Assembly: GCF_001586165.1 (NCBI RefSeq) | Contig: NZ_CP014608.1 | Location: forward strand, 496,001-560,000 | DNA from: Obesumbacterium proteus | GTDB lineage: Bacteria; Pseudomonadota; Gammaproteobacteria; Enterobacterales; Enterobacteriaceae | Reading direction: 5' to 3' | DNA length: 64,000 bases | Shown: piece by piece, positions 21,125 through 30,928 of the stretch | Numbering within the stretch: position 1 is the first letter of the stretch | How the letters are laid out: each line of letters opens with the position of its first letter | Made by a program: the position numbers and the translations under genes | The notes under the pieces: model-generated | Told to the model about the DNA's origin: nothing | Databases searched by the model: none | What the model saw: the letters and a program-made list of their open reading frames with translations, nothing else

Positions 21125-23014
21125 ATGTTCTATCCAGATATCTTTGACGTCATCATTATCGGTGGTGGCCATGCAGGCACAGAAGCTGCAATGGCGTCCG
21201 CTAGAATGGGGCGACAAACTTTATTATTAACGCATAACATTGATACGCTTGGACAAATGTCTTGTAACCCGGCGATCGGTGGTATCGGAAAGGGACATCT
21301 GGTTAAAGAAGTCGATGCGTTAGGCGGCTTAATGGCAACCGCAATTGACCACGGCGGCATTCAGTTTAGGATACTAAACAGCAGCAAAGGCCCAGCCGTT
21401 AGAGCCACTCGCGCTCAGGCTGACCGTGTTCTGTATCGCCAAGCAGTACGCACCGCGTTGGAAAACCAACCCAATCTGATGATCTTCCAGCAAGCGGTTG
21501 AAGATCTGATTGTCGAGAACGATCGTGTTGTTGGTGCTGTAACCCAAATGGGTCTGAAATTCCGCGCCAAAGCCGTTGTATTGACCGTTGGAACTTTCCT
21601 CGATGGCAAGATCCATATTGGTCTGGAAAATTACAGCGGTGGTCGTGCTGGCGATCCTCCTGCGATCGCGCTGTCTCGTCGTCTGCGCGAATTGCCACTG
21701 CGCGTTAACCGTTTAAAAACGGGTACACCACCGCGTATTGATGCCAGAACTATCGATTTCAGCGTATTAGCTCCACAGTATGGTGATAATCCATCTCCGG
21801 TATTCTCGTTTATGGGTAATGCTTCTCAGCACCCAGAACAAATGCCGTGCTACATCACGCATACCAACGAACGAACTCATGACGTGATCCGTAATAATTT
21901 GGATCGTAGCCCGATGTATGCGGGGATCATCGAAGGGATCGGACCACGGTATTGCCCATCGATCGAAGACAAAGTGATGCGCTTTGCCGATCGTAATGCT
22001 CATCAGATCTTCCTTGAGCCTGAAGGGCTAACCAGCAACGAAATTTATCCAAACGGCATCTCAACCAGTTTGCCATTTGACGTTCAGATGCAAATCGTTC
22101 GTTCAATGGAAGGCATGGAAAACGCGCGAATTGTTCGTCCTGGCTATGCCATTGAGTATGATTTCTTCGATCCACGTGATTTGAAACCAACGCTGGAAAG
22201 CAAACATATCCAAGGTTTGTTCTTCGCTGGGCAGATCAACGGTACAACCGGTTATGAAGAGGCTGCCGCTCAGGGGCTATTGGCGGGTCTGAATGCGGGA
22301 CGCTTTGCTAACGAAGATGAAGGCTGGTCACCGCGTCGCGATCAGGCCTATCTTGGTGTGCTGGTGGACGACCTGTGTACTTTGGGTACCAAAGAACCGT
22401 ATCGCATGTTTACTTCTCGTGCGGAATATCGCTTGATGCTGCGTGAAGACAACGCCGATTTACGTTTAACCGCTATCGGTCGCGAACTTGGCTTAGTTGA
22501 TGATGTGCGTTGGGCGCACTTCAACCAGAAGCTTGAAAATATTGAGCGCGAACGTCAGCGCCTGCGTGACATTTGGGTTCATCCAAACTCTGAGCATGTT
22601 GCTCCGTTGAATGAAATCCTAAAAGCGCCTCTTTCCCGTGAAGCGAATGGTGAAGATCTGCTGCGTCGCCCTGAGATCGATTATGCCAAACTGACAAAGC
22701 TTGCTCAGTTTGCGCCAGGCTTGGAAGACGAAAAAGCGTCTGAGCAGGTCGAGATCCAAGTGAAATACGAAGGCTATATTGCTCGTCAGCAGGAAGAGAT
22801 TGAAAAACACCTGCGAAACGAAAATACGCTGCTACCCGCTGATTTGGATTATTCGCTGGTTTCTGGGCTGTCGAATGAAGTCATTGCGAAGCTTAACGAT
22901 CACAAGCCAAGCTCAATTGGTCAGGCATCACGTATTTCTGGAATAACGCCTGCTGCCATCTCAATTTTGCTGATTTGGCTGAAAAAGCAGGGCCTACTGC
23001 GACGTAGCGCTTAA
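21125..23014 (+). CDS. mnmG: tRNA uridine-5-carboxymethylaminomethyl modification enzyme MnmG (GidA)
   Basis: MnmG forms a complex with MnmE, encoded further on in this window, and installs the cmnm5 group on wobble uridine 34 using FAD, NADH and methylene-tetrahydrofolate. The 629 residues equal the E. coli length. The FAD-binding GGGHAGTEAA is at residues about 13-22; CNPAIGGIGKGHL and PGYAIEYDFFDPRDL are GidA signatures. The C-terminus (SGLSNEVIAKLNDHKPSSIG) is the MnmE/tRNA-binding helical domain. The gene starts about 100 bp from the oriC unwinding element. A short hairpin with a T run (GCGGTTTTTTTATT, about 23040) follows it. Confidence 0.97.
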   Translation: MFYPDIFDVIIIGGGHAGTEAAMASARMGRQTLLLTHNIDTLGQMSCNPAIGGIGKGHLVKEVDALGGLMATAIDHGGIQFRILNSSKGPAVRATRAQADRVLYRQAVRTALENQPNLMIFQQAVEDLIVENDRVVGAVTQMGLKFRAKAVVLTVGTFLDGKIHIGLENYSGGRAGDPPAIALSRRLRELPLRVNRLKTGTPPRIDARTIDFSVLAPQYGDNPSPVFSFMGNASQHPEQMPCYITHTNERTHDVIRNNLDRSPMYAGIIEGIGPRYCPSIEDKVMRFADRNAHQIFLEPEGLTSNEIYPNGISTSLPFDVQMQIVRSMEGMENARIVRPGYAIEYDFFDPRDLKPTLESKHIQGLFFAGQINGTTGYEEAAAQGLLAGLNAGRFANEDEGWSPRRDQAYLGVLVDDLCTLGTKEPYRMFTSRAEYRLMLREDNADLRLTAIGRELGLVDDVRWAHFNQKLENIERERQRLRDIWVHPNSEHVAPLNEILKAPLSREANGEDLLRRPEIDYAKLTKLAQFAPGLEDEKASEQVEIQVKYEGYIARQQEEIEKHLRNENTLLPADLDYSLVSGLSNEVIAKLNDHKPSSIGQASRISGITPAAISILLIWLKKQGLLRRSA

Positions 23015-23142
23015 ATCTGTCTAAAACCGCACCAAACAGTGCGGTTTTTTTATTGCTATGCTTCACTCTGTTCCGATTTAACTGCATCATACTGGGCTGG
23101 GCCTTTTAAGGCTGATGCCCATGTTTGACCGAGGATTCTTCA

Positions 23143-23763
23143 GTGCAAAAACAACTCGATACTCTGCTAGCTAAAGCTGGAATTTCGCTAACCGATCAGC
23201 AAAAACAACAGCTATTAGGGTATGTTGGTTTGTTGGATAAGTGGAATAAGGCTTATAACCTGACTTCTGTCCGCGATCCTAAAGAGATGTTAGTACGCCA
23301 TATTCTCGACAGCATCGTGGTTAACCCTTTCCTGAAAGGCGACCGCTTTATTGATGTTGGGACTGGTCCTGGGCTTCCAGGGATCCCGCTGGCTATCGTC
23401 CGTCCTGAGTCTCATTTCACACTTCTTGATAGCTTGGGTAAACGCGTGCGTTTTCTACGTCAGGTGCAGCATGAGCTGAAGCTGACTAATATCGAGCCGG
23501 TACAAAGCCGAGTTGAAGAATTCCCCGCAGAGCCACCGTTTGATGGCGTCATTAGCCGTGCATTTGCCTCACTTCAGGATATGATTTCTTGGTGTCACCA
23601 TTTGCCAAAGGCAGAAACTGGCCGCTTTTATGCGTTGAAAGGGGTTCGTCCTGATGACGAACTGGCGCAGTTACCTTCGGGGATTGAGCTGGTATCTGTT
23701 GAACGGTTACATGTGCCTACTCTTGATGGTGAAAGGCATTTGGTTATTCTTAAGGCAAACTAA
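23143..23763 (+). CDS. rsmG: 16S rRNA (guanine527-N7)-methyltransferase RsmG (GidB)
   Basis: RsmG methylates G527 of 16S rRNA; its loss gives low-level streptomycin resistance. DVGTGPGLPGIPLAI is the SAM-binding motif I, followed by LLDSLGKRVRFLRQV and the GidB-specific VISRAFASL. I place the start at GTG 23143: GAGGA lies 7 bp upstream and the product (206 residues) begins in step with E. coli RsmG (207). A TTG at 23125 would add six residues and place the ribosome-binding site inside the gene. Confidence 0.93.
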   Translation: MQKQLDTLLAKAGISLTDQQKQQLLGYVGLLDKWNKAYNLTSVRDPKEMLVRHILDSIVVNPFLKGDRFIDVGTGPGLPGIPLAIVRPESHFTLLDSLGKRVRFLRQVQHELKLTNIEPVQSRVEEFPAEPPFDGVISRAFASLQDMISWCHHLPKAETGRFYALKGVRPDDELAQLPSGIELVSVERLHVPTLDGERHLVILKAN

Positions 23764-24403
23764 TTTTGTCTTTTGTCAAAAAAAGTTAAAAAAGTTACGG
23801 TTGAGAACTAATCATTGAATAGCTAAACCATTAGCTTGATAGGTTTCTTTTTTTTACTTTTATTTCACAAATAGCGCTATTAAACGACGATGCTCTTATC
23901 GTTTGCACGGTCTGTTTAGCAAACGAATTAATTAAATGCGCTATTTCTAGTTGGATTAAAGGTAGAAATAAACAATTAAAGATGTCTGGTTTGTCAATAA
24001 TATGTTTATTTCTGGTTTGTGAAATGAAGCCTAAAGTTTTAATTTTTAACTTTATGATTTTAAATAAATTAAAGCGCTCATTTAGTTAAAACAGAGCAAA
24101 GACCACATGGTATATAAGACTTCTCTGTTTTTACTTTTGTGATCTGTGATCGCTCATATATTGTAACGGTGGAATTGTCGGACAAAGCAATGAGATATGG
24201 TATTCTGACAATTCTTAGTGATTGTCGTGAAAAGGTGAAAGTATTTAATTTATTATTCACTTTTTCGCTACTTATCCATTGAATTTGTTGGTATGCACCG
24301 TATAATTTGCTCGTTTTTCTAGCTTGACTCGGCTTCGTAAAGGAAGTTTTATTACGTCACTCAATCAGCATACCCCTAGAGGGGTACGGAGAGAGCAAAC
24401 GTC
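23764..24403 (+). promoter_or_regulatory. 640-bp A+T-rich region upstream of the atp operon
   Basis: No gene is seen here. The stretch is strikingly A+T-rich after rsmG. It holds tandem GTGATCT/GTGATCG units near 24140, and an inverted pair GAATTGTC (24172-24179) and GACAATTC (24207-24214) with a further ATTGTC at 24221. Immediately before the atpI ribosome-binding site is a 6-bp hairpin, TACCCC-TAGA-GGGGTA (24371-24386). E. coli also has a long leader here with the main atp promoter. I could not assign a -35/-10 pair with confidence. Confidence 0.5.
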
Positions 24404-24784
24404 ATGTCTGTAACGCTTTATAGCGGCAAGGCAGCGCGAAAATTACTGGCTCTGCAGTTACTGACTTTTGTTCTGTTCGGCATCGGCTTTTCAGCTAAAG
24501 AGATAAGCTGGGGTTTTTCAGCCGTTCTCGGTGGCTTGTCAGCGTGGTTGCCTAGCGTCGTTTTCATGCTGTTTGCTTTGCGTCATCAAGCTCATACTCC
24601 AGCAGGAGGCCGAGTTGCATGGTCTTTTGCTATTGGTGAGGCGTTAAAGGTCGTCAGCACGATTGTTCTTATGATCGTGTCACTGGGGTGGTTTAAGGCG
24701 GCGTTATTCCCGCTTGGCCTGACTTATATCGCTGTGTTGGTTGTTCAGATCGTGGCACCAGCAATAATAGGTCGTAATAGCTGA
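24404..24784 (+). CDS. atpI: ATP synthase subunit I
   Basis: AtpI is a small inner-membrane protein (126 residues, as in E. coli) with four predicted helices. It is the first gene of the atp operon, and in other bacteria it helps c-ring assembly or Mg2+ supply. The conserved segment FALRHQAHTPAGGRVAWSFAIGEALK is visible in the middle. It diverges more from its orthologue than the other atp genes do, which is usual. atpB follows after 67 bp. Confidence 0.93.
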   Translation: MSVTLYSGKAARKLLALQLLTFVLFGIGFSAKEISWGFSAVLGGLSAWLPSVVFMLFALRHQAHTPAGGRVAWSFAIGEALKVVSTIVLMIVSLGWFKAALFPLGLTYIAVLVVQIVAPAIIGRNS

Positions 24785-24851
24785 CCTGTTGTAAAACGGC
24801 CTTAAATTAAAACAGTTACCGTACTTAACTACTTAAAGGGTAAGAGGCATC

Positions 24852-25631
24852 ATGTCTGCAGGAGAAATCTCTACGCCACAAGAGTATATCGGTCACCATC
24901 TGACACAGCTTCAGATCGGGACGGGATTCTGGTCGATCAACATTGACTCAATGTTTTTCTCCGTTGTCCTCGGCCTACTCTTCTTGGTTATCTTCCGCAA
25001 AGTGGCTAAAAACGCGACTAGCGGTGTTCCGGGTAAATTACAGTGTGCGGTTGAACTGGTTGTCGGCTTCGTCGATAGCAGCGTGCGCGACATGTATCAC
25101 GGTAAAAGCAAGGTTATTGCCCCTCTGGCTCTGACCGTGTTTGTTTGGGTTTTCCTGATGAACCTGATGGACTTGCTGCCAATCGATTTCTTGCCTTACA
25201 TTGGCGAGCATATCCTTGGTTTACCAGCGCTACGTGTTGTTCCAACGGCTGACGTAAACATTACGTTGTCGATGGCGCTGGGCGTATTTATCCTGATTCT
25301 GTTCTACAGCATTAAGATGAAAGGCGTCGGTGGGTTCGTTAAAGAACTGACCATGCAGCCGTTCAATCATCCTGTATTTATTCCAATCAACCTTATTCTG
25401 GAAGGCGTCAGCCTGTTGTCTAAGCCAGTTTCACTGGGTTTGCGACTGTTCGGTAACATGTATGCCGGCGAGCTGATTTTCATCCTGATTGCCGGTCTGT
25501 TGCCGTGGTGGTCACAGTGGGTGCTCAATGTTCCATGGGCTATTTTCCACATCCTGATTATTACGCTGCAAGCCTTTATCTTCATGGTTCTGACGATCGT
25601 CTATCTCTCGATGGCGTCTGAAGAGCACTGA
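24852..25631 (+). CDS. atpB: FoF1 ATP synthase subunit a
   Basis: Subunit a (259 residues; E. coli 271) forms the proton half-channels of the Fo motor in the inner membrane. The essential arginine is in SLGLRLFGNMYAGEL at about residue 198 (E. coli Arg210), and the conserved Glu/His pattern follows in the last helices. The protein is twelve residues shorter than in E. coli, mainly in the N-terminal periplasmic part. It is the second gene of the operon, 50 bp upstream of atpE. Confidence 0.97.
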   Translation: MSAGEISTPQEYIGHHLTQLQIGTGFWSINIDSMFFSVVLGLLFLVIFRKVAKNATSGVPGKLQCAVELVVGFVDSSVRDMYHGKSKVIAPLALTVFVWVFLMNLMDLLPIDFLPYIGEHILGLPALRVVPTADVNITLSMALGVFILILFYSIKMKGVGGFVKELTMQPFNHPVFIPINLILEGVSLLSKPVSLGLRLFGNMYAGELIFILIAGLLPWWSQWVLNVPWAIFHILIITLQAFIFMVLTIVYLSMASEEH

Positions 25632-25681
25632 TATTTTTAATAACACTACTGCGTTTAAACTGAAAGAAACTGGAGACTGTC

Positions 25682-25921
<240 letters not shown>

Positions 25922-25986
25922 AAGAGCCTTGGCTCTTCTACCGTAAAGAAACACATACCAATTAACTATTTAAGAGGCATTGTGCT

Positions 25987-26457
25987 GTGAATCTTAACGC
26001 AACAATCCTCGGCCAGGCCATCGCGTTCATTTTGTTCGTATGGTTCTGCATGAAGTATGTATGGCCTCCAATTATGGATGCCATCGAGAAGCGTCAAAAA
26101 GAAATTGCTGACGGCCTCTCAAGTGCAGAACGTGCGAAGAAAGATTTGGACTTAGCTCAAGCCAATGCGACCGACCAGCTGAAAAAAGCTAAAGCCGACG
26201 CTCAGGTGATTATTGAACAAGCGAACAAACGCAAAGCTCAAATCATCGACGAAGCTAAAGTAGAAGCTGAGCAGGAACGTAACAAAATCGTGGCGCAGGC
26301 GCAGGCTGAAATCGACGCAGAACGTAAACGCGCTCGTGAAGAGCTGCGTAAGCAAGTTGCTACGTTGGCTATTGCTGGTGCCGAGAAAATTATCGAACGT
26401 TCCGTGGATGAAGCTGCTAACAGCGACATCGTTGATAAACTGGTCGCTGAACTGTAA
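25987..26457 (+). CDS. atpF: FoF1 ATP synthase subunit b
   Basis: The 156-residue peripheral-stalk subunit has one N-terminal membrane helix (about 5-25) and then a long charged coiled coil (RKAQIIDEAKVEAEQERNK and neighbours), ending EAANSDIVDKLVAEL as in E. coli, where it binds subunit delta. The start is GTG (25987), the codon at the conserved N-terminus MNLNATILGQ. atpH starts 14 bp later behind AGGAGGGAGG. Confidence 0.97.
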   Translation: MNLNATILGQAIAFILFVWFCMKYVWPPIMDAIEKRQKEIADGLSSAERAKKDLDLAQANATDQLKKAKADAQVIIEQANKRKAQIIDEAKVEAEQERNKIVAQAQAEIDAERKRAREELRKQVATLAIAGAEKIIERSVDEAANSDIVDKLVAEL

Positions 26458-26471
26458 GGAGGGAGGGGCTG

Positions 26472-27005
26472 ATGTCTGAATTTATCACGGTAGCTCGCCC
26501 CTACGCCAAAGCAGCTTTTGACTTTGCCGTTGAGCACCAGAACGTAGATCGTTGGCAGCAAATGCTAGCGTTCTGCGCTGAGGTGACCCGCAACGAGAAC
26601 GTGGCTGAAATGCTTTCTGGTGCATTAGCACCGGAAACATTATCAAACCTGTTCATTGAATTGTGTGGTGATCAGCTCGATGAATCCGGCCAGAACTTTA
26701 TTAAAGTGATGGCTGAGAACGGACGTTTATTAGTTCTTCCTGAGGTGTTGCAGCAATTTAATACGCTGCGCGATGCGCTGGAGGCCACGGTTGACGTGGA
26801 AGTTACTTCAGCAGCAACTTTAAGCGATGAGCAGCTGAATAAAATCAGTGCCGCGATGGAAAAACGTCTGTCACGTAAAGTGAAGCTGAATTGCAAAATT
26901 GATAAGTCTGTCATGGCTGGCGTGGTTATTCGCGCTGGCGACCTAGTGATCGACGGCAGTATTCGCAGTCGTCTGGAACGCTTGGCAGACGTCTTGCAGT
27001 CTTAA
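26472..27005 (+). CDS. atpH: FoF1 ATP synthase subunit delta
   Basis: Delta (177 residues, the E. coli length) joins the b stalk to the top of the alpha3beta3 head. The N-terminal helical domain begins VARPYAKAAFDFAVE, and the C-terminal part has VVIRAGDLVIDGSIRSRLERL, the family signature. It lies between atpF and atpA with short gaps and a strong ribosome-binding site. Confidence 0.97.
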   Translation: MSEFITVARPYAKAAFDFAVEHQNVDRWQQMLAFCAEVTRNENVAEMLSGALAPETLSNLFIELCGDQLDESGQNFIKVMAENGRLLVLPEVLQQFNTLRDALEATVDVEVTSAATLSDEQLNKISAAMEKRLSRKVKLNCKIDKSVMAGVVIRAGDLVIDGSIRSRLERLADVLQS

Positions 27006-27017
27006 GGGGACTGGAGC

Positions 27018-28559
27018 ATGCAACTGAATTCCACCGAAATCAGCGAACTGATCAAGCAGCGCATTGCTCAGTTCAATGTGGTGAGCGAAGCTCACAACGA
27101 AGGTACTATTGTGTCCGTGAGCGACGGTATTATCCGTGTTCATGGTCTGGCGGATGTTATGCAGGGCGAGATGATCGCGCTGCCAGGCAACCGCTACGCT
27201 ATCGCACTGAACCTAGAGCGCGACTCTGTTGGTGCGGTAGTTATGGGTCCATACGCTGACTTAGCCGAAGGCATGAAAGTTAAGTGTACTGGCCGTATTC
27301 TGGAAGTACCGGTTGGTCGTGGCCTGTTGGGTCGCGTGGTTAACACCTTGGGTGAACCTATCGATGGTAAAGGTCCTGTAGACAACGACGGCTTCTCTGC
27401 CGTTGAAGCTATCGCACCGGGCGTTATCGAACGTCAATCCGTTGATCAGCCTGTACAGACTGGTTATAAGTCCGTTGATGCCATGATCCCAATCGGTCGT
27501 GGTCAGCGTGAACTGGTGATCGGTGACCGTCAGACCGGTAAAACCGCTCTGGCCGTTGACGCCATCATTAACCAGCGTGATTCCGGCATCAAATGTATTT
27601 ATGTCGCTATCGGTCAGAAAGCTTCGACTATCGCAAACGTGGTTCGCAAACTGGAAGAGCACGGCGCATTGGCTAACACCATTGTTGTTGTTGCATCTGC
27701 TTCTGAGTCTGCTGCGCTGCAATACCTGGCTCCGTATGCCGGTTGTGCGATGGGCGAATACTTCCGTGACCGTGGTGAAGACTCGCTTATCATTTATGAT
27801 GACCTGTCTAAACAAGCGGTTGCTTACCGTCAGATTTCCCTGCTGCTTCGTCGTCCACCAGGTCGTGAAGCATTCCCAGGCGACGTCTTCTATCTCCACT
27901 CCCGTTTGCTGGAACGTGCTGCGCGTGTTAACGCCGATTACGTTGAAGCTTTCACTAAGGGTGAAGTAAAAGGCGCTACCGGTTCACTGACGGCTCTGCC
28001 GATCATTGAAACTCAAGCGGGTGACGTTTCTGCGTTCGTTCCGACCAACGTAATTTCGATTACCGATGGTCAGATCTTCTTAGAATCTAACCTGTTTAAC
28101 GCCGGTATTCGTCCTGCGGTAAACCCGGGTATCTCTGTATCCCGTGTTGGTGGTGCTGCTCAGACCAAGATCATGAAAAAACTGTCCGGTGGTATTCGTA
28201 CCGCGCTGGCACAGTATCGTGAACTGGCTGCGTTCTCTCAGTTCGCATCCGATCTGGATGATGCAACCCGTAAACAGCTGAACCACGGTCAGAAAGTGAC
28301 CGAGTTACTGAAACAGAAACAGTATGCACCGATGTCGGTTGCAGAACAGTCTCTGGTTCTGTTTGCAGCTGAACGTGGCTATCTGGAAGACGTTGAACTG
28401 GCTAAGATCGGCAGCTTTGAAGCTGCTCTGATGGCTTACGTTGAACGTGAGCACGCTGACCTGATGCAACAAATCAACCAAACTGGTGCTTACAATGACG
28501 AGATCGAGGGCAAGCTGAAAGGCATCCTCGATACCTTCAAGGCAACCCAGTCCTGGTAA
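27018..28559 (+). CDS. atpA: FoF1 ATP synthase subunit alpha
   Basis: Alpha (513 residues) carries the non-catalytic nucleotide site of F1. Walker A GDRQTGKT is near residue 170, and the Walker B region reads SLIIYDDLSKQAVAYRQ. The alpha/beta signature PAVNPGISVSRVGGAAQ follows, with the arginine finger within it. Length and sequence match E. coli closely. An open frame of 212 codons runs antisense here and is a coding shadow. Confidence 0.98.
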   Translation: MQLNSTEISELIKQRIAQFNVVSEAHNEGTIVSVSDGIIRVHGLADVMQGEMIALPGNRYAIALNLERDSVGAVVMGPYADLAEGMKVKCTGRILEVPVGRGLLGRVVNTLGEPIDGKGPVDNDGFSAVEAIAPGVIERQSVDQPVQTGYKSVDAMIPIGRGQRELVIGDRQTGKTALAVDAIINQRDSGIKCIYVAIGQKASTIANVVRKLEEHGALANTIVVVASASESAALQYLAPYAGCAMGEYFRDRGEDSLIIYDDLSKQAVAYRQISLLLRRPPGREAFPGDVFYLHSRLLERAARVNADYVEAFTKGEVKGATGSLTALPIIETQAGDVSAFVPTNVISITDGQIFLESNLFNAGIRPAVNPGISVSRVGGAAQTKIMKKLSGGIRTALAQYRELAAFSQFASDLDDATRKQLNHGQKVTELLKQKQYAPMSVAEQSLVLFAAERGYLEDVELAKIGSFEAALMAYVEREHADLMQQINQTGAYNDEIEGKLKGILDTFKATQSW

Positions 28560-28628
28560 TACCGTTACGGCCTGATGGTTTTCGTTAAAGAATGCTGTCG
28601 GGCCGTAAGGTCTTGAGGAGAAGCAGAG

Positions 28629-29492
28629 ATGGCCGGCGCAAAAGAGATACGTAGTAAGATCGCAAGCGTCCAAAACACGCAAAAGATCACTAAAGCGATG
28701 GAAATGGTCGCCGCCTCCAAAATGCGTAAAACGCAGGATCGCATGGCGGCCAGCCGTCCTTATGCAGAAACCATGCGCAAAGTGATTGGTCACCTTGCCC
28801 TTGGTAATCTGGAATATAAACACCCGTACCTGGAAGAGCGCGACGTTAAGCGCGTTGGGTATCTGGTGGTTTCTACCGACCGTGGTCTGTGTGGTGGCTT
28901 GAACATTAACCTGTTCAAAAAACTGCTGACGGATATGAAAAGCTGGAACGAAAAAAGCGTTGAAGTTGATCTCGCGCTGATTGGTTCCAAAGCAGCATCT
29001 TTCTTTGGTTCTGTGGGCGGTAATATCGTTGCACAGGTAACCGGTATGGGTGATCACCCTTCCCTATCTGAATTGATTGGGCCGGTAAAAGTGATGTTGC
29101 AGGCTTATGATGAAGGGCGTCTGGACAAACTGTATGTGGTGAGCAATAAGTTCATCAATACCATGTCTCAAGAACCTCAGATCCTTCAGCTGTTGCCGCT
29201 GCCACCGTCTGATGATAGCGAGTTGAAGAAGAAATCATGGGATTACCTGTACGAACCCGATCCTAAGGCGCTGCTGGATACCTTGCTGCGTCGTTATGTG
29301 GAGTCTCAGGTTTATCAGGGCGTCGTGGAAAACCTGGCCAGTGAGCAGGCCGCTCGAATGGTTGCGATGAAAGCCGCAACTGATAACGGCGGTAGCCTGA
29401 TCAAAGAGCTGCAGTTGGTATACAACAAAGCTCGTCAGGCCAGCATTACCCAAGAGCTCACCGAGATCGTCGGTGGAGCCTCCGCGGTTTAA
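28629..29492 (+). CDS. atpG: FoF1 ATP synthase subunit gamma
   Basis: Gamma (287 residues) is the rotating central shaft. The N-terminal helix begins AGAKEIRSKIASVQNTQKITKAMEMVA and the C-terminal helix ends ARQASITQELTEIVGGASA. These form the coiled coil inside the alpha3beta3 barrel. STDRGLCGGLN is the conserved Rossmann-like segment. The 69-bp gap before it is the longest between the F1 genes. Confidence 0.98.
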   Translation: MAGAKEIRSKIASVQNTQKITKAMEMVAASKMRKTQDRMAASRPYAETMRKVIGHLALGNLEYKHPYLEERDVKRVGYLVVSTDRGLCGGLNINLFKKLLTDMKSWNEKSVEVDLALIGSKAASFFGSVGGNIVAQVTGMGDHPSLSELIGPVKVMLQAYDEGRLDKLYVVSNKFINTMSQEPQILQLLPLPPSDDSELKKKSWDYLYEPDPKALLDTLLRRYVESQVYQGVVENLASEQAARMVAMKAATDNGGSLIKELQLVYNKARQASITQELTEIVGGASAV

Positions 29493-29525
29493 GCTAGGTT
29501 TTACGAATTACGTAGAGGATTCAAG

Positions 29526-30908
29526 ATGGCTACTGGAAAGATTATCCAGGTTATCGGCGCTGTGGTGGACGTCGAGTTCCCGCAAGATGCCGTGCCTAAA
29601 GTGTATAACGCACTTGAGGTGAAAGGCGGTGCCACTAAACTGGTACTGGAAGTTCAGCAGCAGCTAGGCGGCGGCGTTGTACGCTGTATCGCTATGGGTA
29701 CTTCTGACGGTCTGCGTCGCGGACTGGACGTTGTTGACCTGGAGCACCCGATTGAAGTCCCAGTAGGTAAAGCGACCTTAGGCCGCATTATGAACGTACT
29801 GGGTGAGCCAATTGATATGAAGGGTGATATCGGCGAAGAAGATCGCTGGGCTATTCACCGTGAAGCTCCAAGCTACGAAGAACTGTCTAACTCGCAAGAA
29901 CTGCTGGAAACCGGTATCAAGGTAATGGACTTGATTTGTCCGTTCGCTAAGGGCGGTAAAGTCGGTCTGTTCGGTGGTGCGGGTGTTGGTAAAACAGTAA
30001 ACATGATGGAGCTGATCCGTAACATCGCGATCGAGCACTCAGGTTACTCTGTATTTGCCGGCGTGGGTGAACGTACTCGTGAGGGTAACGACTTCTACCA
30101 CGAAATGACCGACTCCAACGTATTGGACAAAGTATCACTGGTTTATGGCCAGATGAACGAGCCACCAGGAAACCGTCTGCGCGTTGCGCTGACCGGTCTG
30201 ACTATGGCTGAGAAGTTCCGTGACGAAGGTCGTGACGTACTGCTGTTCATCGATAACATCTACCGTTATACCTTGGCCGGTACCGAAGTATCTGCACTGC
30301 TGGGTCGTATGCCTTCTGCGGTAGGTTATCAGCCAACGCTGGCGGAAGAGATGGGTGTTCTGCAAGAACGTATCACCTCTACCAAAACGGGTTCAATCAC
30401 CTCTGTTCAGGCCGTTTACGTACCTGCGGATGACTTGACTGACCCATCACCAGCAACCACCTTTGCTCACTTGGACGCAACCGTGGTACTGAGCCGTCAG
30501 ATCGCTTCTCTGGGTATCTACCCAGCCGTTGACCCGCTGGATTCCACCAGCCGTCAGCTGGATCCACTGGTTGTGGGTCAGGAACACTACGACGTGGCAC
30601 GTGGCGTGCAGTCTATTCTGCAACGTTATCAGGAACTGAAAGATATCATCGCGATTCTGGGTATGGACGAACTGTCCGAAGACGACAAACTGGTCGTTGC
30701 TCGTGCGCGTAAAATCCAACGTTTCCTGTCACAGCCATTCTTCGTTGCTGAAGTCTTTACCGGTTCTCCGGGCAAGTTCGTCTCGCTGAAAGATACCATT
30801 CGTGGTTTCAAAGGCATTCTGGATGGTGATTACGATCATCTGCCAGAGCAGGCGTTCTACATGGTTGGCACCATTGAAGAAGCAGTGGAAAAAGCCAAGA
30901 AACTGTAA
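29526..30908 (+). CDS. atpD: FoF1 ATP synthase subunit beta
   Basis: Beta (460 residues, the E. coli length) holds the catalytic sites. Walker A GGAGVGKT is near residue 150, the catalytic Glu lies in GVGERTREGNDFY, Walker B reads VLLFIDNIYRYTLAGTE, and the DELSEDDKL segment (DELSEED in many species) contacts gamma. It is among the best-conserved proteins of the window. Confidence 0.98.
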   Translation: MATGKIIQVIGAVVDVEFPQDAVPKVYNALEVKGGATKLVLEVQQQLGGGVVRCIAMGTSDGLRRGLDVVDLEHPIEVPVGKATLGRIMNVLGEPIDMKGDIGEEDRWAIHREAPSYEELSNSQELLETGIKVMDLICPFAKGGKVGLFGGAGVGKTVNMMELIRNIAIEHSGYSVFAGVGERTREGNDFYHEMTDSNVLDKVSLVYGQMNEPPGNRLRVALTGLTMAEKFRDEGRDVLLFIDNIYRYTLAGTEVSALLGRMPSAVGYQPTLAEEMGVLQERITSTKTGSITSVQAVYVPADDLTDPSPATTFAHLDATVVLSRQIASLGIYPAVDPLDSTSRQLDPLVVGQEHYDVARGVQSILQRYQELKDIIAILGMDELSEDDKLVVARARKIQRFLSQPFFVAEVFTGSPGKFVSLKDTIRGFKGILDGDYDHLPEQAFYMVGTIEEAVEKAKKL

Positions 30909-30928
30909 CGCCTTGAGAGGAGGTTGAT

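Noticed and set aside
27261..29057. Long antisense frames within atpA and atpG (up to 250 codons)
   Set aside because: They are mirror frames of highly expressed genes with strong codon bias. They lack recognisable domains and start sites.
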